This document shows positions 23,810 through 33,096 of a stretch of DNA of 64,000 nt, in pieces; positions within the stretch are counted from its first letter, which is position 1; each line of letters begins with the position of its first letter. The notes beneath the pieces were generated by a model. It made no database searches. It was not told where the DNA came from and worked only from the letters and a program-made list of their open reading frames with translations. This DNA comes from Cyanobacteria bacterium GSL.Bin1 (lineage in GTDB: Bacteria; Cyanobacteriota; Cyanobacteriia; Cyanobacteriales; Rubidibacteraceae). The stretch covers positions 1 to 64,000 of the forward strand of contig JAAANX010000083.1 in NCBI GenBank assembly GCA_009909085.1. The letters are read 5' to 3'. A program made the position numbers and the translations under genes.

Positions 23810-25024
23810 ATGATCAAAAAAGTCTTATTTTTCCGGGGACTGATCACAAGCTTCGGTGTCAGTCTATCTTTGATAGCCCTCACTCCCAGTTGGGCACAAC
23901 CCCCTTTCCAAAACCCCTTACAAGTCGAGACATTTGCTGATCCTCTCCTGCCGGAAATCCCCGTTATTCGTCCTTTAAGCCCTTTAGAACAATTTCGCTT
24001 AAAAGAACCCGTTGAGCAGCTCAATCAGCAAGCACAACAAGTGTATCAAGAAGGAAAGGTAGAAGAAGCGTTTCAAGTTTGGTATCGAGAACTCCGGTTG
24101 CGCCAGAAACTCGATCGCATCGAGGAAGTGGAAGCCTTGGGGCGAGTAGGGGAGGTCGCTTGGCAAGAAAATCGTTCCTCAGACTTTCGCAATATTGAGG
24201 AACGCTTAAGAGTGATTGAAAAAACGGCGCGAGCAGAGAATAACCGCGATTTGCTAGCAGCCCTTGCCGAAAATTATGAACAGATGCGAGAACTCGATGG
24301 CGCGATCGCGCTGTATGAAATTTTGGCAGAAGACCGAGAAAATCCCACTCCCTTACTGGAAAAAATTGCCCAACTGCACGCCGATCAATTTCATTACCAA
24401 GACGCTGCTCGTACCTATGAACAACTTTTAGCCGAAGCCGAAGCCCAAGGCAATACGCAAACGGTCATTAATTACTTAAAGCAACTCAAAAATTGGTACG
24501 AACAAGCGGACAATCCAGAAGCCGGAATTGAAACCAAGCAGCGTTTGATCGAAATTTACCAAGAGCAAAAAAATCTAGACGCCTTACCGACTTTAATGGT
24601 TGCCTTAGCCGACGATTATCAAACACTGGAACAGTTTGCTCAAGCGAGTCGAACCTATCAAGAGGCCTTTAAGCTGGCGCGTTCCCAACAAAAATACGCG
24701 ATCGCGGCAATTGCCTTAGAAAACTTAGCTGAACTTTATCGCAATGATAGTTCTCTAGACACCACCCTCGATATTTACCAGCAACTAATCGTGATCCAAG
24801 AACAGTCCTATGATTACTATGGCTTAATGGTTACCTACGACAAAATCGGTGAAATTTATCAGCAGCAAAATCATCAAAAGCAAGCCCGGATTGCCTATGA
24901 AAAAGCCCTAGAGTTTGCCCAATCTCTAAGCTATCAAGAAGACTACTTTCGCAATAAGATTCAGAATCTACAATCTTCAAAAAACAGGTCAATTATTGAT
25001 AATTGCAAAAAAAACTTGGCTTGA
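23810..25024 (+). CDS. exported TPR-repeat protein
   Basis: A 404-aa protein with a signal peptide (FFRGLITSFGVSLSLIALTP ... SWA-QPP) and at least six TPR-like helical repeats from about residue 80 to 395, for example YEQMRELDGAIALYEILAE, YQDAARTYEQLLAEAEAQG and YYGLMVTYDKIGEIYQQQNH. Such proteins scaffold complexes at the thylakoid or periplasmic face. GGGGAGA precedes ATG 23810. Partner unknown. Confidence 0.75.
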   Translation: MIKKVLFFRGLITSFGVSLSLIALTPSWAQPPFQNPLQVETFADPLLPEIPVIRPLSPLEQFRLKEPVEQLNQQAQQVYQEGKVEEAFQVWYRELRLRQKLDRIEEVEALGRVGEVAWQENRSSDFRNIEERLRVIEKTARAENNRDLLAALAENYEQMRELDGAIALYEILAEDRENPTPLLEKIAQLHADQFHYQDAARTYEQLLAEAEAQGNTQTVINYLKQLKNWYEQADNPEAGIETKQRLIEIYQEQKNLDALPTLMVALADDYQTLEQFAQASRTYQEAFKLARSQQKYAIAAIALENLAELYRNDSSLDTTLDIYQQLIVIQEQSYDYYGLMVTYDKIGEIYQQQNHQKQARIAYEKALEFAQSLSYQEDYFRNKIQNLQSSKNRSIIDNCKKNLA

Positions 25025-25083
25025 CCTTGAATTTTATGTTATTTAGGGAGGAATCCTGAATCTAAATAACCAATACCTCCTTC

Positions 25084-26688
25084 ATGCGTGTCTTACTCGT
25101 TTATCCCCGTTTTCCCAAGAGTTTCTGGTCTTTTGAAGAGGCTTTAGCCCTGGTTAATCGTAAAACCTTCTTACCGCCTTTAGGTCTGATTACCGTTGCT
25201 GCTATTCTCCCTCAAAAATGGGATTTTTACCTGGTCGATTGCAATTTGCGAGAGGTCACTGCTGCAGAATGGGAATGGGCAGATTTAGTCATTGTTTCGG
25301 CGATGATCGTGCAAAAAGAAGACTTTAATGCCCAAATTCAGACCGCTAAACGATATGGCAAGCCCGTTGCCGTAGGAGGTCCTTATCCGACGGCGCTACC
25401 GGCAGAAGCAGAAGCCACAGGCGCTGACTATTTGGTTCTCGACGAAGGAGAAATTACGCTCCCCATGTTTGTGGAAGCCCTAGAACGCGGAGAAAGCAGT
25501 GGTAAATTTAGAGCCGACGAGAAGCCCGATGTCACCGAAACGCCAATTCCTCGCTACGATTTATTAGATCTCCAAGCTTATGACAATATGTCGGTACAGT
25601 TCTCACGGGGCTGTCCCTTTCAGTGTGAATTTTGCGACATTATTGTTCTTTACGGACGCAAACCGCGCACTAAAACCCCAACCCAACTCATTGCTGAATT
25701 GGAACGACTCTATGAACTCGGTTGGCAACGGAGTATTTTTGTGGTTGATGACAATTTTATTGGTAATAAACGCAATGTGAAACTGCTGTTACAGGAACTC
25801 AAAATCTGGATGGCAGAACACAACTATCCCTTCACTTTAAATACAGAAGCCTCCGTTGATTTAGCCCAAGATCCCGAATTAATGGATTTAATGGTAGAAG
25901 CCAACTTTAACTCTGTCTTTTTAGGTATTGAAACCCCAGACGAAGAGAGTTTAGTTCTAACCAAGAAACATCAAAATACCCGCGACCCCTTATCAGAAGC
26001 CGTCAAAACGATCATGCGCCATGGTTTGCGAGTCACTGCCGGCTTTATTATTGGCTTTGATGGGGAAAAACCCCAAGCAGGAGAACGCATTATTAATTTT
26101 GTCGAAAATACACCGATTACACTGGCATTGTTTAGTATGCTACAAGCCCTTCCGGATACAGCACTTTGGCATCGTCTGAATAAAGAAGGACGTTTATTAG
26201 AGCAAGGGGCCGATATTAATCAAACCACCCTCATGAACTTTACCCCGACTCGTCCCATTGAAGATATTGCCAAGGAGTATATTCACGCTTTTTGGGAATT
26301 GTACGATCCCCAGAATTATCTTGATCGCGCTTACAAACAATATCTCACCATTGGGGAACCTAAACATAACCGTTCCTCGCGGAAAGTTGATTTCACCACG
26401 TTACGCGCCATGCTACTGATTTTCTGGCGACAGGGAATTATGCGTAAAACTCGCTGGACTTTCTGGAAATATCTCTTCCATATTTATCGCGCGAAACCTA
26501 AACTATTCGCCAGTTATCTTTCTGTTTGTGCTTTGGGGGAACATTTCCTTGCTTATCGGGAACTGGTACGCAATAAAATTGAAGCGCAATTGCAAGAGTA
26601 CTTGAAGGTAAAAGCGACGCAAGATGCGCAAGCAGAATCGTCTCAACAGTCGCCAGTTGCAACTTCGATTTCTTCAGATGCTGCGTGA
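25084..26688 (+). CDS. B12-binding radical SAM protein (DUF4070)
   Basis: A 534-aa protein with an N-terminal cobalamin-binding-like domain (MRVLLVYPRFPKSFWSFEEA; VAVGGPYPTALPAEAEATGA), a radical SAM domain with the cluster motif RGCPFQCEFCDI (CxxxCxxC, about residues 178-186), VVDDNFIGNKR and IETPDEESL, and a C-terminal DUF4070-like region (LMNFTPTRPIEDIAKEYI). Members of this class methylate unactivated carbons, and some act on lipids. No biosynthetic partner is adjacent, so the substrate cannot be named. A hairpin terminator follows. Confidence 0.88.
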   Translation: MRVLLVYPRFPKSFWSFEEALALVNRKTFLPPLGLITVAAILPQKWDFYLVDCNLREVTAAEWEWADLVIVSAMIVQKEDFNAQIQTAKRYGKPVAVGGPYPTALPAEAEATGADYLVLDEGEITLPMFVEALERGESSGKFRADEKPDVTETPIPRYDLLDLQAYDNMSVQFSRGCPFQCEFCDIIVLYGRKPRTKTPTQLIAELERLYELGWQRSIFVVDDNFIGNKRNVKLLLQELKIWMAEHNYPFTLNTEASVDLAQDPELMDLMVEANFNSVFLGIETPDEESLVLTKKHQNTRDPLSEAVKTIMRHGLRVTAGFIIGFDGEKPQAGERIINFVENTPITLALFSMLQALPDTALWHRLNKEGRLLEQGADINQTTLMNFTPTRPIEDIAKEYIHAFWELYDPQNYLDRAYKQYLTIGEPKHNRSSRKVDFTTLRAMLLIFWRQGIMRKTRWTFWKYLFHIYRAKPKLFASYLSVCALGEHFLAYRELVRNKIEAQLQEYLKVKATQDAQAESSQQSPVATSISSDAA

Positions 26689-26703
26689 TTGATTATTAAT
26701 TGA

Positions 26704-26745
26704 TTGGGTTGGAGTCAACTGACTGGGCTCTAACCCAAATTTTTC
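26704..26745 (+). terminator. rho-independent terminator after radical SAM gene
   Basis: TTGGGTT (26704-26710) pairs with AACCCAA (26732-26738), with a smaller AGTC/GACT stem inside the loop, followed by ATTTTT. It lies 15 bp after the stop at 26688. Confidence 0.6.
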
Positions 26746-26842
26746 TACCTTCGTCAAAAATATCCTGATTAGAATCAACAGCAATGTTTTTTTACTGAGT
26801 GTCAAGATTATGATTTAAGAAGAAAGACAATTTTGACTTCCC

Positions 26843-27589
26843 ATGACTCAGACCATATCGCTTCACCAATTATGGGAAACGATCCCTCCCTCCCAACAAA
26901 CCTTTCAATCTGAAAATTATGCTGTTTTGCCAGCAGTCGCACAACGCTATCTCCAACATTCAATCGCACCGGAAACTCCCTTTGCCTCTGCTATCCACTT
27001 AAAAATGCACGGGGAAATTAAACTCAAAGGCTGGTCTTCCTTCACTGCTGAACAAGTTATTGCTTTCCCAGTGGGTTTCATCTGGCAGGCAACCCTTCGC
27101 ATGGGAGTGCTTCCGATTCGCGGTTTTGACCAACTGGTGCAGGGTGAGGGCAAAATGCAGTGGAAACTGTTAGGACTCCTGCCGGTTATGCAAGCTTCAG
27201 GAGAGGACATTACGCGATCGGCGATTGGTCGGATGGTAGGAGAAGGGATGTGGCTACCTTCTGTTTTCTGTGGTTCTAATGTGAGTTGGGAAAGCCCTAA
27301 TTCCTCACAAGCGATTGCGCACCTGACATTTCAAAAAGAAAGGATTCCCTTAACTCTCACGGTTAATCTAGCTGGAAAACTCGAAACCATCCAGTTTCCG
27401 CGCTGGGGAAACCCCGATGAACAAGGACATCGCTATCTTTCGTTTGGCGGCATCATCGAAGCCGAACAAACCTTTGGCGGCTATACCATTCCCAGTCGGG
27501 TTCGTGGCGGTTGGTTCTTTGATGGGGAAGACTTTCAGCAGGATGGTGAATTTTTCCGCGCTACTATTGATGAAGCTATTTTTCGCTAA
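26843..27589 (+). CDS. DUF6544 family protein
   Basis: The 248-aa product fits the DUF6544 (former DUF6920) family: LPAVAQRYLQHSI, LKMHGEIKLKGW, FTAEQVIAFPVGFIWQATLR, GEGKMQWKLLGLLPV and EGMWLPSVFC are the usual landmarks, ending with GGYTIPSRVRGGWFF. The fold is thought to be a beta-rich lipid-binding-like barrel; function is unknown. It is monocistronic behind the terminator at 26704-26745. Confidence 0.75.
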   Translation: MTQTISLHQLWETIPPSQQTFQSENYAVLPAVAQRYLQHSIAPETPFASAIHLKMHGEIKLKGWSSFTAEQVIAFPVGFIWQATLRMGVLPIRGFDQLVQGEGKMQWKLLGLLPVMQASGEDITRSAIGRMVGEGMWLPSVFCGSNVSWESPNSSQAIAHLTFQKERIPLTLTVNLAGKLETIQFPRWGNPDEQGHRYLSFGGIIEAEQTFGGYTIPSRVRGGWFFDGEDFQQDGEFFRATIDEAIFR

Positions 27590-27754
27590 TTACCAGCATT
27601 AATATTCTTCTTGATCCTGAATCGGTTGTTCCCATAGAAATTCTTGGTTCAGAAGAGCCAATGTTGCTTTCTTCTCGTGTCGCTTTCGTTCATAAGCGAG
27701 CAGTGCTGAGTTTAATGGCGCGATCGCGCTTTGCTCGTTGCCAGAGCACGATCG

Positions 27755-27792
27755 CGCGATGCCCGAAGGGCGCTCGCTTCGCGACATCGCGC
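27755..27792. repeat. 27-bp double-hairpin insertion in HIP1 (copy e)
   Basis: GCGCGAT (to 27760) and CGCGCC (from 27788) flank 27 bp ending in AT. The insert folds as GCCC-GAA-GGGC, then GCTCGC-TTC-GCGAC. The sequence differs from the island copies but length, site and two-hairpin layout are identical. It is 20 kb from the other copies. Confidence 0.75.
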
Positions 27793-27853
27793 CTTTGTCC
27801 TATCATCCCAATTCAGCAACCCCAAATTGCTCAATTCAGCCATTTTTCGCTAA

Positions 27854-28063
27854 TTACCATCGTAGACGCCGCGCCAATTGTGACAATAATCCGAATCCAA
27901 TGGCGCTGAGAAATAAAAGATAAATAATCCCACCGGGAATAAAGGTTAAAATCCCTACTCCGCGCAAAATATAAACAAGAATTGTGAGAAGAATTAAACC
28001 AATCGTTAACCGTGAAAAAAGTTTGGCATAGGAGGTCATTGCCTTCTGACTCATTTTTTCCAA
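27854..28063 (-). CDS. small membrane protein
   Basis: A 69-aa protein with two hydrophobic segments (LTIGLILLTILVYILRGVG and IPGGIIYLLFLSAIGFGLL) and basic ends (MEKMSQKAM; ARRLRW). Family not recognised. GGAA lies shortly before the ATG. The preceding 260 bp hold HIP1 sites and one 27-bp insertion but no supported gene. Confidence 0.5.
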   Translation of the reverse strand: MEKMSQKAMTSYAKLFSRLTIGLILLTILVYILRGVGILTFIPGGIIYLLFLSAIGFGLLSQLARRLRW

Positions 28064-28783
28064 TTCCTTTGTTTCCTTAAACCCTCATTATATGAATGTA
28101 GTAGAAGTTACGCATTGACAATTTAAGCCAATTATGCGAAAGTAACTTCCGATTGACGAAGATTCCGAAAAATATACTACACCAATATACTTAAGTATAA
28201 AAGTCCAATTTATAGCAATTTTTGAACTCATGAAGTACACCGTTTAAGCTGCAGGGCGTCTTTGTTCCTTTTCTTCTCTACTGCACTTGAATGGGAGCTG
28301 CTATATTTTCTTTCACTAAAAATTATTTTAATATAAATTGATTGATCCTAATTGCCTTTATTTGTTGTATTTTTTTTTGAGTTTATTGCGTAAAATCACA
28401 TTAATTATCTAATGATTGTATCAAAAGTAAGCAGTTTGTAATGTTTGCGCGATCGCGCCCCAAACCCAAAAATTAGCTTATTTTATATAGGCATTAGATC
28501 ATAAGTTTTCCTTTTGTGACCTGGAAGATTAGCTTACCAATCTCGTGACTATATTGCAGTGTGGTTAACACAATATAAGGTTCTAGGACTTACGCTGATA
28601 GTAGTGAAGGTCAGTAATGCTTAATTGAATTAAGTTGTCTCTCAGTTTTTTCTAGGCTGACTTTACATCCTGAAACAAGTTTGGTTACAGAATCAACTTG
28701 ATTGTTATACCGAAATGTTATGGCAAATTAGTATTGGGACTTTGGAAAAATTCTCTTCTGTAATAGCCTACAACCTAATCAAT
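28064..28783. other. 720-bp intergenic stretch without genes
   Basis: AT-rich DNA with one isolated HIP1 site (about 28449) and no frame, repeat or RNA gene I can support. It lies between a small membrane gene and a DUF2283 remnant and looks like decayed DNA. Confidence 0.4.
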
Positions 28784-28969
28784 TTAAGAATTTAACTTAA
28801 AGTAAAAGCCCCTATTGAATTGGTGCTGAACGCGATCGCGCTTTGCCAGAGGCAATCCTGCTAATGGTTGTCTTGATATTTTTCCCTTACCGTTTTCACG
28901 CATAGATCCAGCTACATCAGAAAACTTAACTTCCCAAAAATCTGCTTCTGGATCAAACCAAACGGTTAT
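28784..28969 (-). pseudogene. DUF2283 gene remnant
   Basis: A 61-codon frame begins ITVWFDPEADFWEVKFSDVA, the N-terminal signature of DUF2283 proteins. The expected initiator reads ATA, with a stop two codons upstream, and after GSMREN the similarity is lost near a HIP1 site. It appears to be a truncated, start-less relic. Confidence 0.5.
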
Positions 28970-29023
28970 GGGTTATACCATAGTTCTACTCTTTTTTTTA
29001 CTCTGTTAGTCAGATCAGCCATT

Positions 29024-30379
29024 TTAGACCAACTGACTCGCAATTTGATTCGTTTTTTCAACCAATAAATTAAGATCAAGCGTTATCAACTGACCTTGAT
29101 CAATCACTTTTTTCCCATTAATAAAGCTATAATCCACTGTTGCTGAATGGCAGAAAATGAGGGCAGCAACGGGGTCATGATGAGAACCAACAAAATGAGG
29201 ACGATCCAGATTAAAGGCAATAAAATCAGCGGACATTCCGGGGGCAAGGGCACCAATATCATCTCGTCCGAGAACTTTTGCCCCACCAATGGTTGCCACT
29301 GCTAAAGCTTCTCGCGCTGTAAGCGTTCCTGCATTTTCTGTTCCCACTCGCGCCAGTAACATCGCGGTTCGGGCTTCATTGAGAAGATTGCCACTGTCAT
29401 TGGATGCCGAACCATCCACCCCTAACCCCACAGCAACGCCTTGATCCAGCATTTCCCGAATGGGGGCAATGCCACTGCCGAGACGCATATTACTACAAGG
29501 ACAGTGTGCTACACCCGTTCCGGTATGACTGAATTTTTGGATCGATCCCGAAGTCAGTTGAACGCAATGGGCGTGCCAAACATCCTCTCCTAACCAGCCG
29601 AGGGCTTCGGCATAATCGCCGGGGATTTTACCGTAATGAGAGAGACTATAGTCCACATCCGATTTATTTTCAGCAAGATGGGTATGTAAGCGAACACCGG
29701 GATACGATCGCGCTAAAGCTGCCGATTCTCGCATTAAGTCTTCTGTCACAGAAAACGGAGAACAGGGAGCAATTGTAATCCGTAACATGGCATGGCGAGT
29801 ATTGTCATGATAGGTTTCAATGACCCGACGGGAGTCGCGGAGAATGTCGGCTTCTTTTTCCACGACATTATCCGGCGGTAAGCCTCCCTGACTTTCCCCC
29901 ACACTCATACTGCCGCGACTGGCATGAAAGCGGAGTCCAATTTCCTGAACCCCTTGAATCTGGTCATCGAGGGTGCAGTCGTTGGGGTAAATATAAAGAT
30001 GGTCACTGGCGGTGGTACAACCAAACAGCATTAACTCGGCAGCCGCCATTTGGGAACTGTAGTAAACCGCTTCTGCAGTTAAGTTTGCCCAGATGGGATA
30101 GAGGGTTTGTAGCCAGCCGAAGAGCGTACTATTCTGCGCCCCCGGAACCGCCCGGGTAAGGGTTTGGACAAAATGATGATGGGTATTCACCAGTCCGGGT
30201 AAAACCACATAGCGCCCTTTTAAATCTAAAATTTCGTCAGCGGTAGCTGGCAGATCAGCCGTTGTTCCCACTTGCCAAATCACATTATCTTCCACCAAAA
30301 TCGCACCATTACGAATTTCTTGGCGATTTTCGTTCATGGTGACAAGCGTGTGGATATTTTTAACGAGGAGAGTTGACAT
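29024..30379 (-). CDS. 8-oxoguanine deaminase
   Basis: A 451-aa amidohydrolase of the 8-oxoguanine deaminase / TrzN-like group. Metal-binding motifs are VNTHHHFVQTLTRAVPGAQN (HxH, about residues 65-70), RLHTHLAENKSDV and HCPCSNMRLGSG, plus VGLGVDGSASNDSGN with the metal-binding Asp. The enzyme hydrolyses 8-oxoguanine to uric acid and ammonia, clearing oxidised base. It is 4 bp downstream of the NCS2 purine permease remnant, consistent with a salvage operon whose transporter has been damaged. Length and motifs are complete. Confidence 0.88.
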   Translation of the reverse strand: MSTLLVKNIHTLVTMNENRQEIRNGAILVEDNVIWQVGTTADLPATADEILDLKGRYVVLPGLVNTHHHFVQTLTRAVPGAQNSTLFGWLQTLYPIWANLTAEAVYYSSQMAAAELMLFGCTTASDHLYIYPNDCTLDDQIQGVQEIGLRFHASRGSMSVGESQGGLPPDNVVEKEADILRDSRRVIETYHDNTRHAMLRITIAPCSPFSVTEDLMRESAALARSYPGVRLHTHLAENKSDVDYSLSHYGKIPGDYAEALGWLGEDVWHAHCVQLTSGSIQKFSHTGTGVAHCPCSNMRLGSGIAPIREMLDQGVAVGLGVDGSASNDSGNLLNEARTAMLLARVGTENAGTLTAREALAVATIGGAKVLGRDDIGALAPGMSADFIAFNLDRPHFVGSHHDPVAALIFCHSATVDYSFINGKKVIDQGQLITLDLNLLVEKTNQIASQLV

Positions 30380-30383
30380 AGAA

Positions 30384-31133
30384 TTAAATGCTTTCTAGAA
30401 CAAACTTTACTAGAAAAGCTACTGCAATAAGCCAAATCGCAAGAGGAATTTCTTTTATTTTTCCTTGAAACAGTTTAATCAGAGGATAGGAAATTAAACC
30501 GGCAGCTAACCCATCAGCAATGGAATAAGTTAAAGGCATCATAATAATGGTTAAAAAAACAGGAATCGCTTCTGCCGGATCATCCCATTCAATTTGACGC
30601 ACGGTTCCTACCATCAATACCCCGACAATAATTAGGGCTGGGGCGGTAGCAACTGCTGGGATACCGGAGAGGAGAGGAATAAAAAAGATTGAGAGTAAAA
30701 ATAACGTGCCTGTGACAACGGCAGTAAAGCCACTACGCCCCCCTTGTGCGACACCAGAAGCAGATTCAATATAACTGGTGACTGTGGAAGTGCCAAAAAG
30801 TGCGCCAGCGACTGTACCCACTGTATCTCCCATTAAAGCGCGATTGACACCGAGGAATTCCCCATTTTCTTGAATATAGCCAGTCCGCACGCCTAAACCG
30901 GTAACAGTGCCTACGGTGTCAAAGAAATCTACAAATAAAAAGACGAATAGAACTGTGAGCAATTCACCAATGGCAGCGGGCGAAATTTGGGTTAAGCCCA
31001 CCCAGGCTTGTCCCAAAAGATGAGAGGGAATCCCGGGAAAACCAATCCAAGCCTCGGGCCAAGGGGCAATTCCAGCAATCCAGGCGAGGAGGGCGGTTTT
31101 GAGAGGAGAATCAGGGTGAATGGCTGTTAATTT
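30384..31133 (-). pseudogene. 5'-truncated NCS2 (AzgA-like) purine permease
   Basis: The frame is open from 31133 and encodes about 249 residues corresponding to the second half of an AzgA-like permease: LAWIAGIAPWPEAWIGFPG, FLFVDFFDTVGTVTGLG, GTSTVTSYIESASGVAQGGR and the terminal LTYSIADGLAAGLISY. Full-length family members are about twice as long. The first half is absent and replaced by a mobile-element end (31219-31285) and the IS701-type element. A TTG at 31016 could start a shorter product, but without the N-terminal helices transport is unlikely. Confidence 0.8.
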
Positions 31134-31218
31134 TCATTAAACAAGAGTAATTGAAAAACGACAAGCCCGAGGTTGCAGTAACTCTCAACAGGCTTCATCT
31201 TTCATTTAATCCCCTTAC

Positions 31219-31285
31219 CTAGGTAGGCACTATTGCACAGATTGGAAGACTTGTAAACAAATCTCTATTAAATAAAATTAATATT
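31219..31285. repeat. 67-bp mobile-element end, copy A
   Basis: Matches 58011-58077 at about 61 of 67 positions (shared core CACAGATTGGAAGACTTG, then ATCTCTATTAAATAAAATTA). The similarity stops exactly where the IS701-type inverted repeat starts. The outer edge TAGGTAGGC resembles the MITE terminus TAGGTCGGC. Confidence 0.7.
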
Positions 31286-31562
31286 GGGACTTAAACGATA
31301 AAACACAATCAAGCATGGTAAAATGCTTACAGTTCAATCACTTTACGTTGTCAGCTAACTCATGAAAGAAACTACCCCTTCTGCGATGCCTGCTTGCTTT
31401 GAAAAATGGTGTCGTCGTTTCGACGATGTCTTCAAGACTAAAGCGGAAAAACAGGGATTTCGACAATATTTAGGGGGATTATTGGGAGAAAGTAGGCGAA
31501 AAAACCTCTCAGAGATGGCAAAAAACGCGATCGGAGTGGTTTACCACCGTTTACACCATGTC

Positions 31563-31609
31563 TTGAGTGCATCTTGCATTCTGGGGAAACCCCAGAATTA
31601 TGCACTCGC
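31563..31609. repeat. palindromic mini-insertion 1 in transposase
   Basis: Outer stem GAGTGCAT (31565-31572) with ATGCACTC (31600-31607); inner stem ATTCTGGGG (31578-31586) with CCCCAGAAT (31590-31598), loop AAA. It interrupts the HH-FLTDARW coding block and shifts the frame. Confidence 0.65.
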
Positions 31610-31906
31610 TTTTTAACCGATGCTCGGTGGTCAGCTCAGGAGGTAAACGAACGTCGCTTGCAAGTGATGAACCAGTGTCGTCAAACGAAAATCCCCAAGG
31701 GGTTTAGCTGAATTATTGACGACTCAGGGCATCGAAAAAGTGGTAACTTCACCGCAGGAGTGGGAAGACAATATATCGGAGAAATTGGAAAAACCGATAA
31801 CGGAATTGTTACAGTAACCACTCATCTTTATGATGGCAAAAAGAGCTTACCCCTGGATCTTGAACTATACCAGCATAGTAGTTCTTTACCAGAAGGGAAA
31901 AAAGAC

Positions 31907-31960
31907 TGCCGACCCAGCCGGAATTGAATTCCGGCTGGAAAGCGGCAGTGCCTTCCGCAC
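31907..31960. repeat. 54-bp palindromic mini-insertion 2 in transposase
   Basis: Outer stem ACTGCCG/CGGCAGT, inner 11-bp stem CAGCCGGAATT (31915-31925) with AATTCCGGCTG (31927-31937), and a 3' tail TGCCTTCCGCAC. It separates the codons for GKKD from PEFKKK and is exactly 18 codons long, introducing a stop. Confidence 0.75.
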
Positions 31961-32278
31961 CCTGAGTTTAAGAAGAAGCCAGAATTTGCCATTGATTTAA
32001 TCGACCGAAGTTTAGCCAGAGGAGATAAACCAGGAATTGTTTTAGTTGATTCTGGGTATGGGAATAACACAAATTTTCTCTCCCAATTAGAAACCAGAAA
32101 CCTGAAATACTTAGGAGGAATTGCTAAGAATCGGAAGATAAAACTTGAGAGAAATGGAAACTCTCAACAGAGCATTCGGGTGGATGAGCTAGCTGCATCG
32201 CTCTCGATAGAGGAGTTGACAGAAGTTCAATTACTAATAGAAGAACCAAAGACTCTATGGGCAGCCATAGTAGAAGTG

Positions 32279-32332
32279 CGGAATGCACTTCGCCGCAAGC
32301 ACCTGAATCCAATTCAGGTGAACGGCGAAGGA
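32279..32332. repeat. 54-bp palindromic mini-insertion 3, inverted orientation
   Basis: Read in reverse it has the same plan as insertion 2: outer stem CTTCGCCG/CGGCGAAG, inner stem CACCTGAAT/ATTCAGGTG, then tail TGCATTCCGCAC. It splits VEV from EISRLEG in frame (18 codons, no stop). Confidence 0.75.
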
Positions 32333-32368
32333 GAAATTTCACGCTTAGAAGGAAAGAGAAGAATTGCG

Positions 32369-32395
32369 TAGGTCACCAGACCGAGCGCGAAGCGC
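32369..32395. repeat. 27-bp double-hairpin insertion in transposase (copy f)
   Basis: GCG and ATCG of an original GCGATCG (codons for RIA-IV) are separated by 27 bp folding as GGTC-ACCA-GACC and GCGC-GAA-GCGC. Length, target and layout are those of copies a-e. The insert brings an in-frame TAG. Confidence 0.75.
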
Positions 32396-33096
32396 ATCGT
32401 CATGAATGCTTGCTCTTTTTCTGAAGCGACTGAAATTGACTATTTTGTGACTAATGTTAACCCGAAAATCGTGACCCCCGATTGGGTAATTAAAACTGAT
32501 TCTCAAAGAAATTGGGTGGAAGTTTTCTACCGAGAAGCCAAGGGAAATTTAGGACTGAAGGAATATCAGGTCAGAGACAAACGAAGTTTTTTCAGACATT
32601 TCATTTTAGTTTTTTGTGCCTATACATTTATCATTTGGCATCAACTAACAGGAGGATTTAGACGCATCTGGTCAAACCGACCTTTGAATACATTTAGTGA
32701 AGCCTTAGAAGCGTTTAGAACCGCTATTACTTATCGTTTTCTGAAGTGGATTCAAGAAAATTGGGACGTATTTGTTGCTTATAAAGCGAGTTTTGGCTAC
32801 ATTCTAGCTTAAACTTCGTTTAAGTCCCGATAGGAGAAGGCGGGTAAGCCAGGACAGCAGGAACCGTTCTGGTCAACAAAGAAGTTAGCATTGCTAGCAA
32901 AAATAGGAAAATAGCAGAACGTGGGCTAAGGATTCTGTTGATCCGAAATCTTAGTCGCATGACTTTTTCCTATAAGGTACTGTGCAGATGACTCTCGTTT
33001 TTGACATGCTTGCCACCGTGAAGGCCCCAATCGAAATCAAACAATCACTGGATATCGGTTTGAGGCTATTTTTGCCTCACAATTGTTTAAGTCCTG

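Larger units (their letters stand above)
31362..32812 (+). pseudogene. IS701-family DDE transposase, multiply broken
   Basis: The reconstructed protein contains CRRFDDVFKTKAEKQGFRQY, LGGLLGESRRKNL, IIDDSGHRKSG, VGRQYIGEIGKTDNG, LYQHSSSLPEGKKD, IVLVDSGYGNN and WVEVFYREAKGNLGLKEYQV, the standard order of IS701-type DDE transposases. It is inactivated by an insertion at about 31563-31609 (frameshift), a TGA inside GFS-*-IIDD near 31710, a 54-bp insertion at 31907-31960, another at 32279-32332, and a 27-bp insertion at 32369-32395 carrying a TAG. The remaining coding sequence is otherwise well preserved. Confidence 0.85.
31286..32828 (+). mobile_element. decayed IS701-type insertion sequence
   Basis: Perfect 13-bp terminal inverted repeats GGGACTTAAACGA (31286-31298) and TCGTTTAAGTCCC (32816-32828) enclose one DDE transposase pseudogene on the plus strand. 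No convincing target-site duplication is seen. The element has itself been hit by four small palindromic insertions. Confidence 0.8.

Noticed and set aside
27599-27787. 62-codon minus-strand frame ending LLNQEFLWEQPIQDQEEY
   Set aside because: It begins inside the 27-bp hairpin insertion and HIP1 sequence, has no ribosome site and matches no family; at best a gene remnant.
33076-33096. Second copy of the IS701-type inverted repeat (GTTTAAGTCC near 33086)
   Set aside because: Only about 10 bases match and no partner end or transposase sequence lies between it and 32828.
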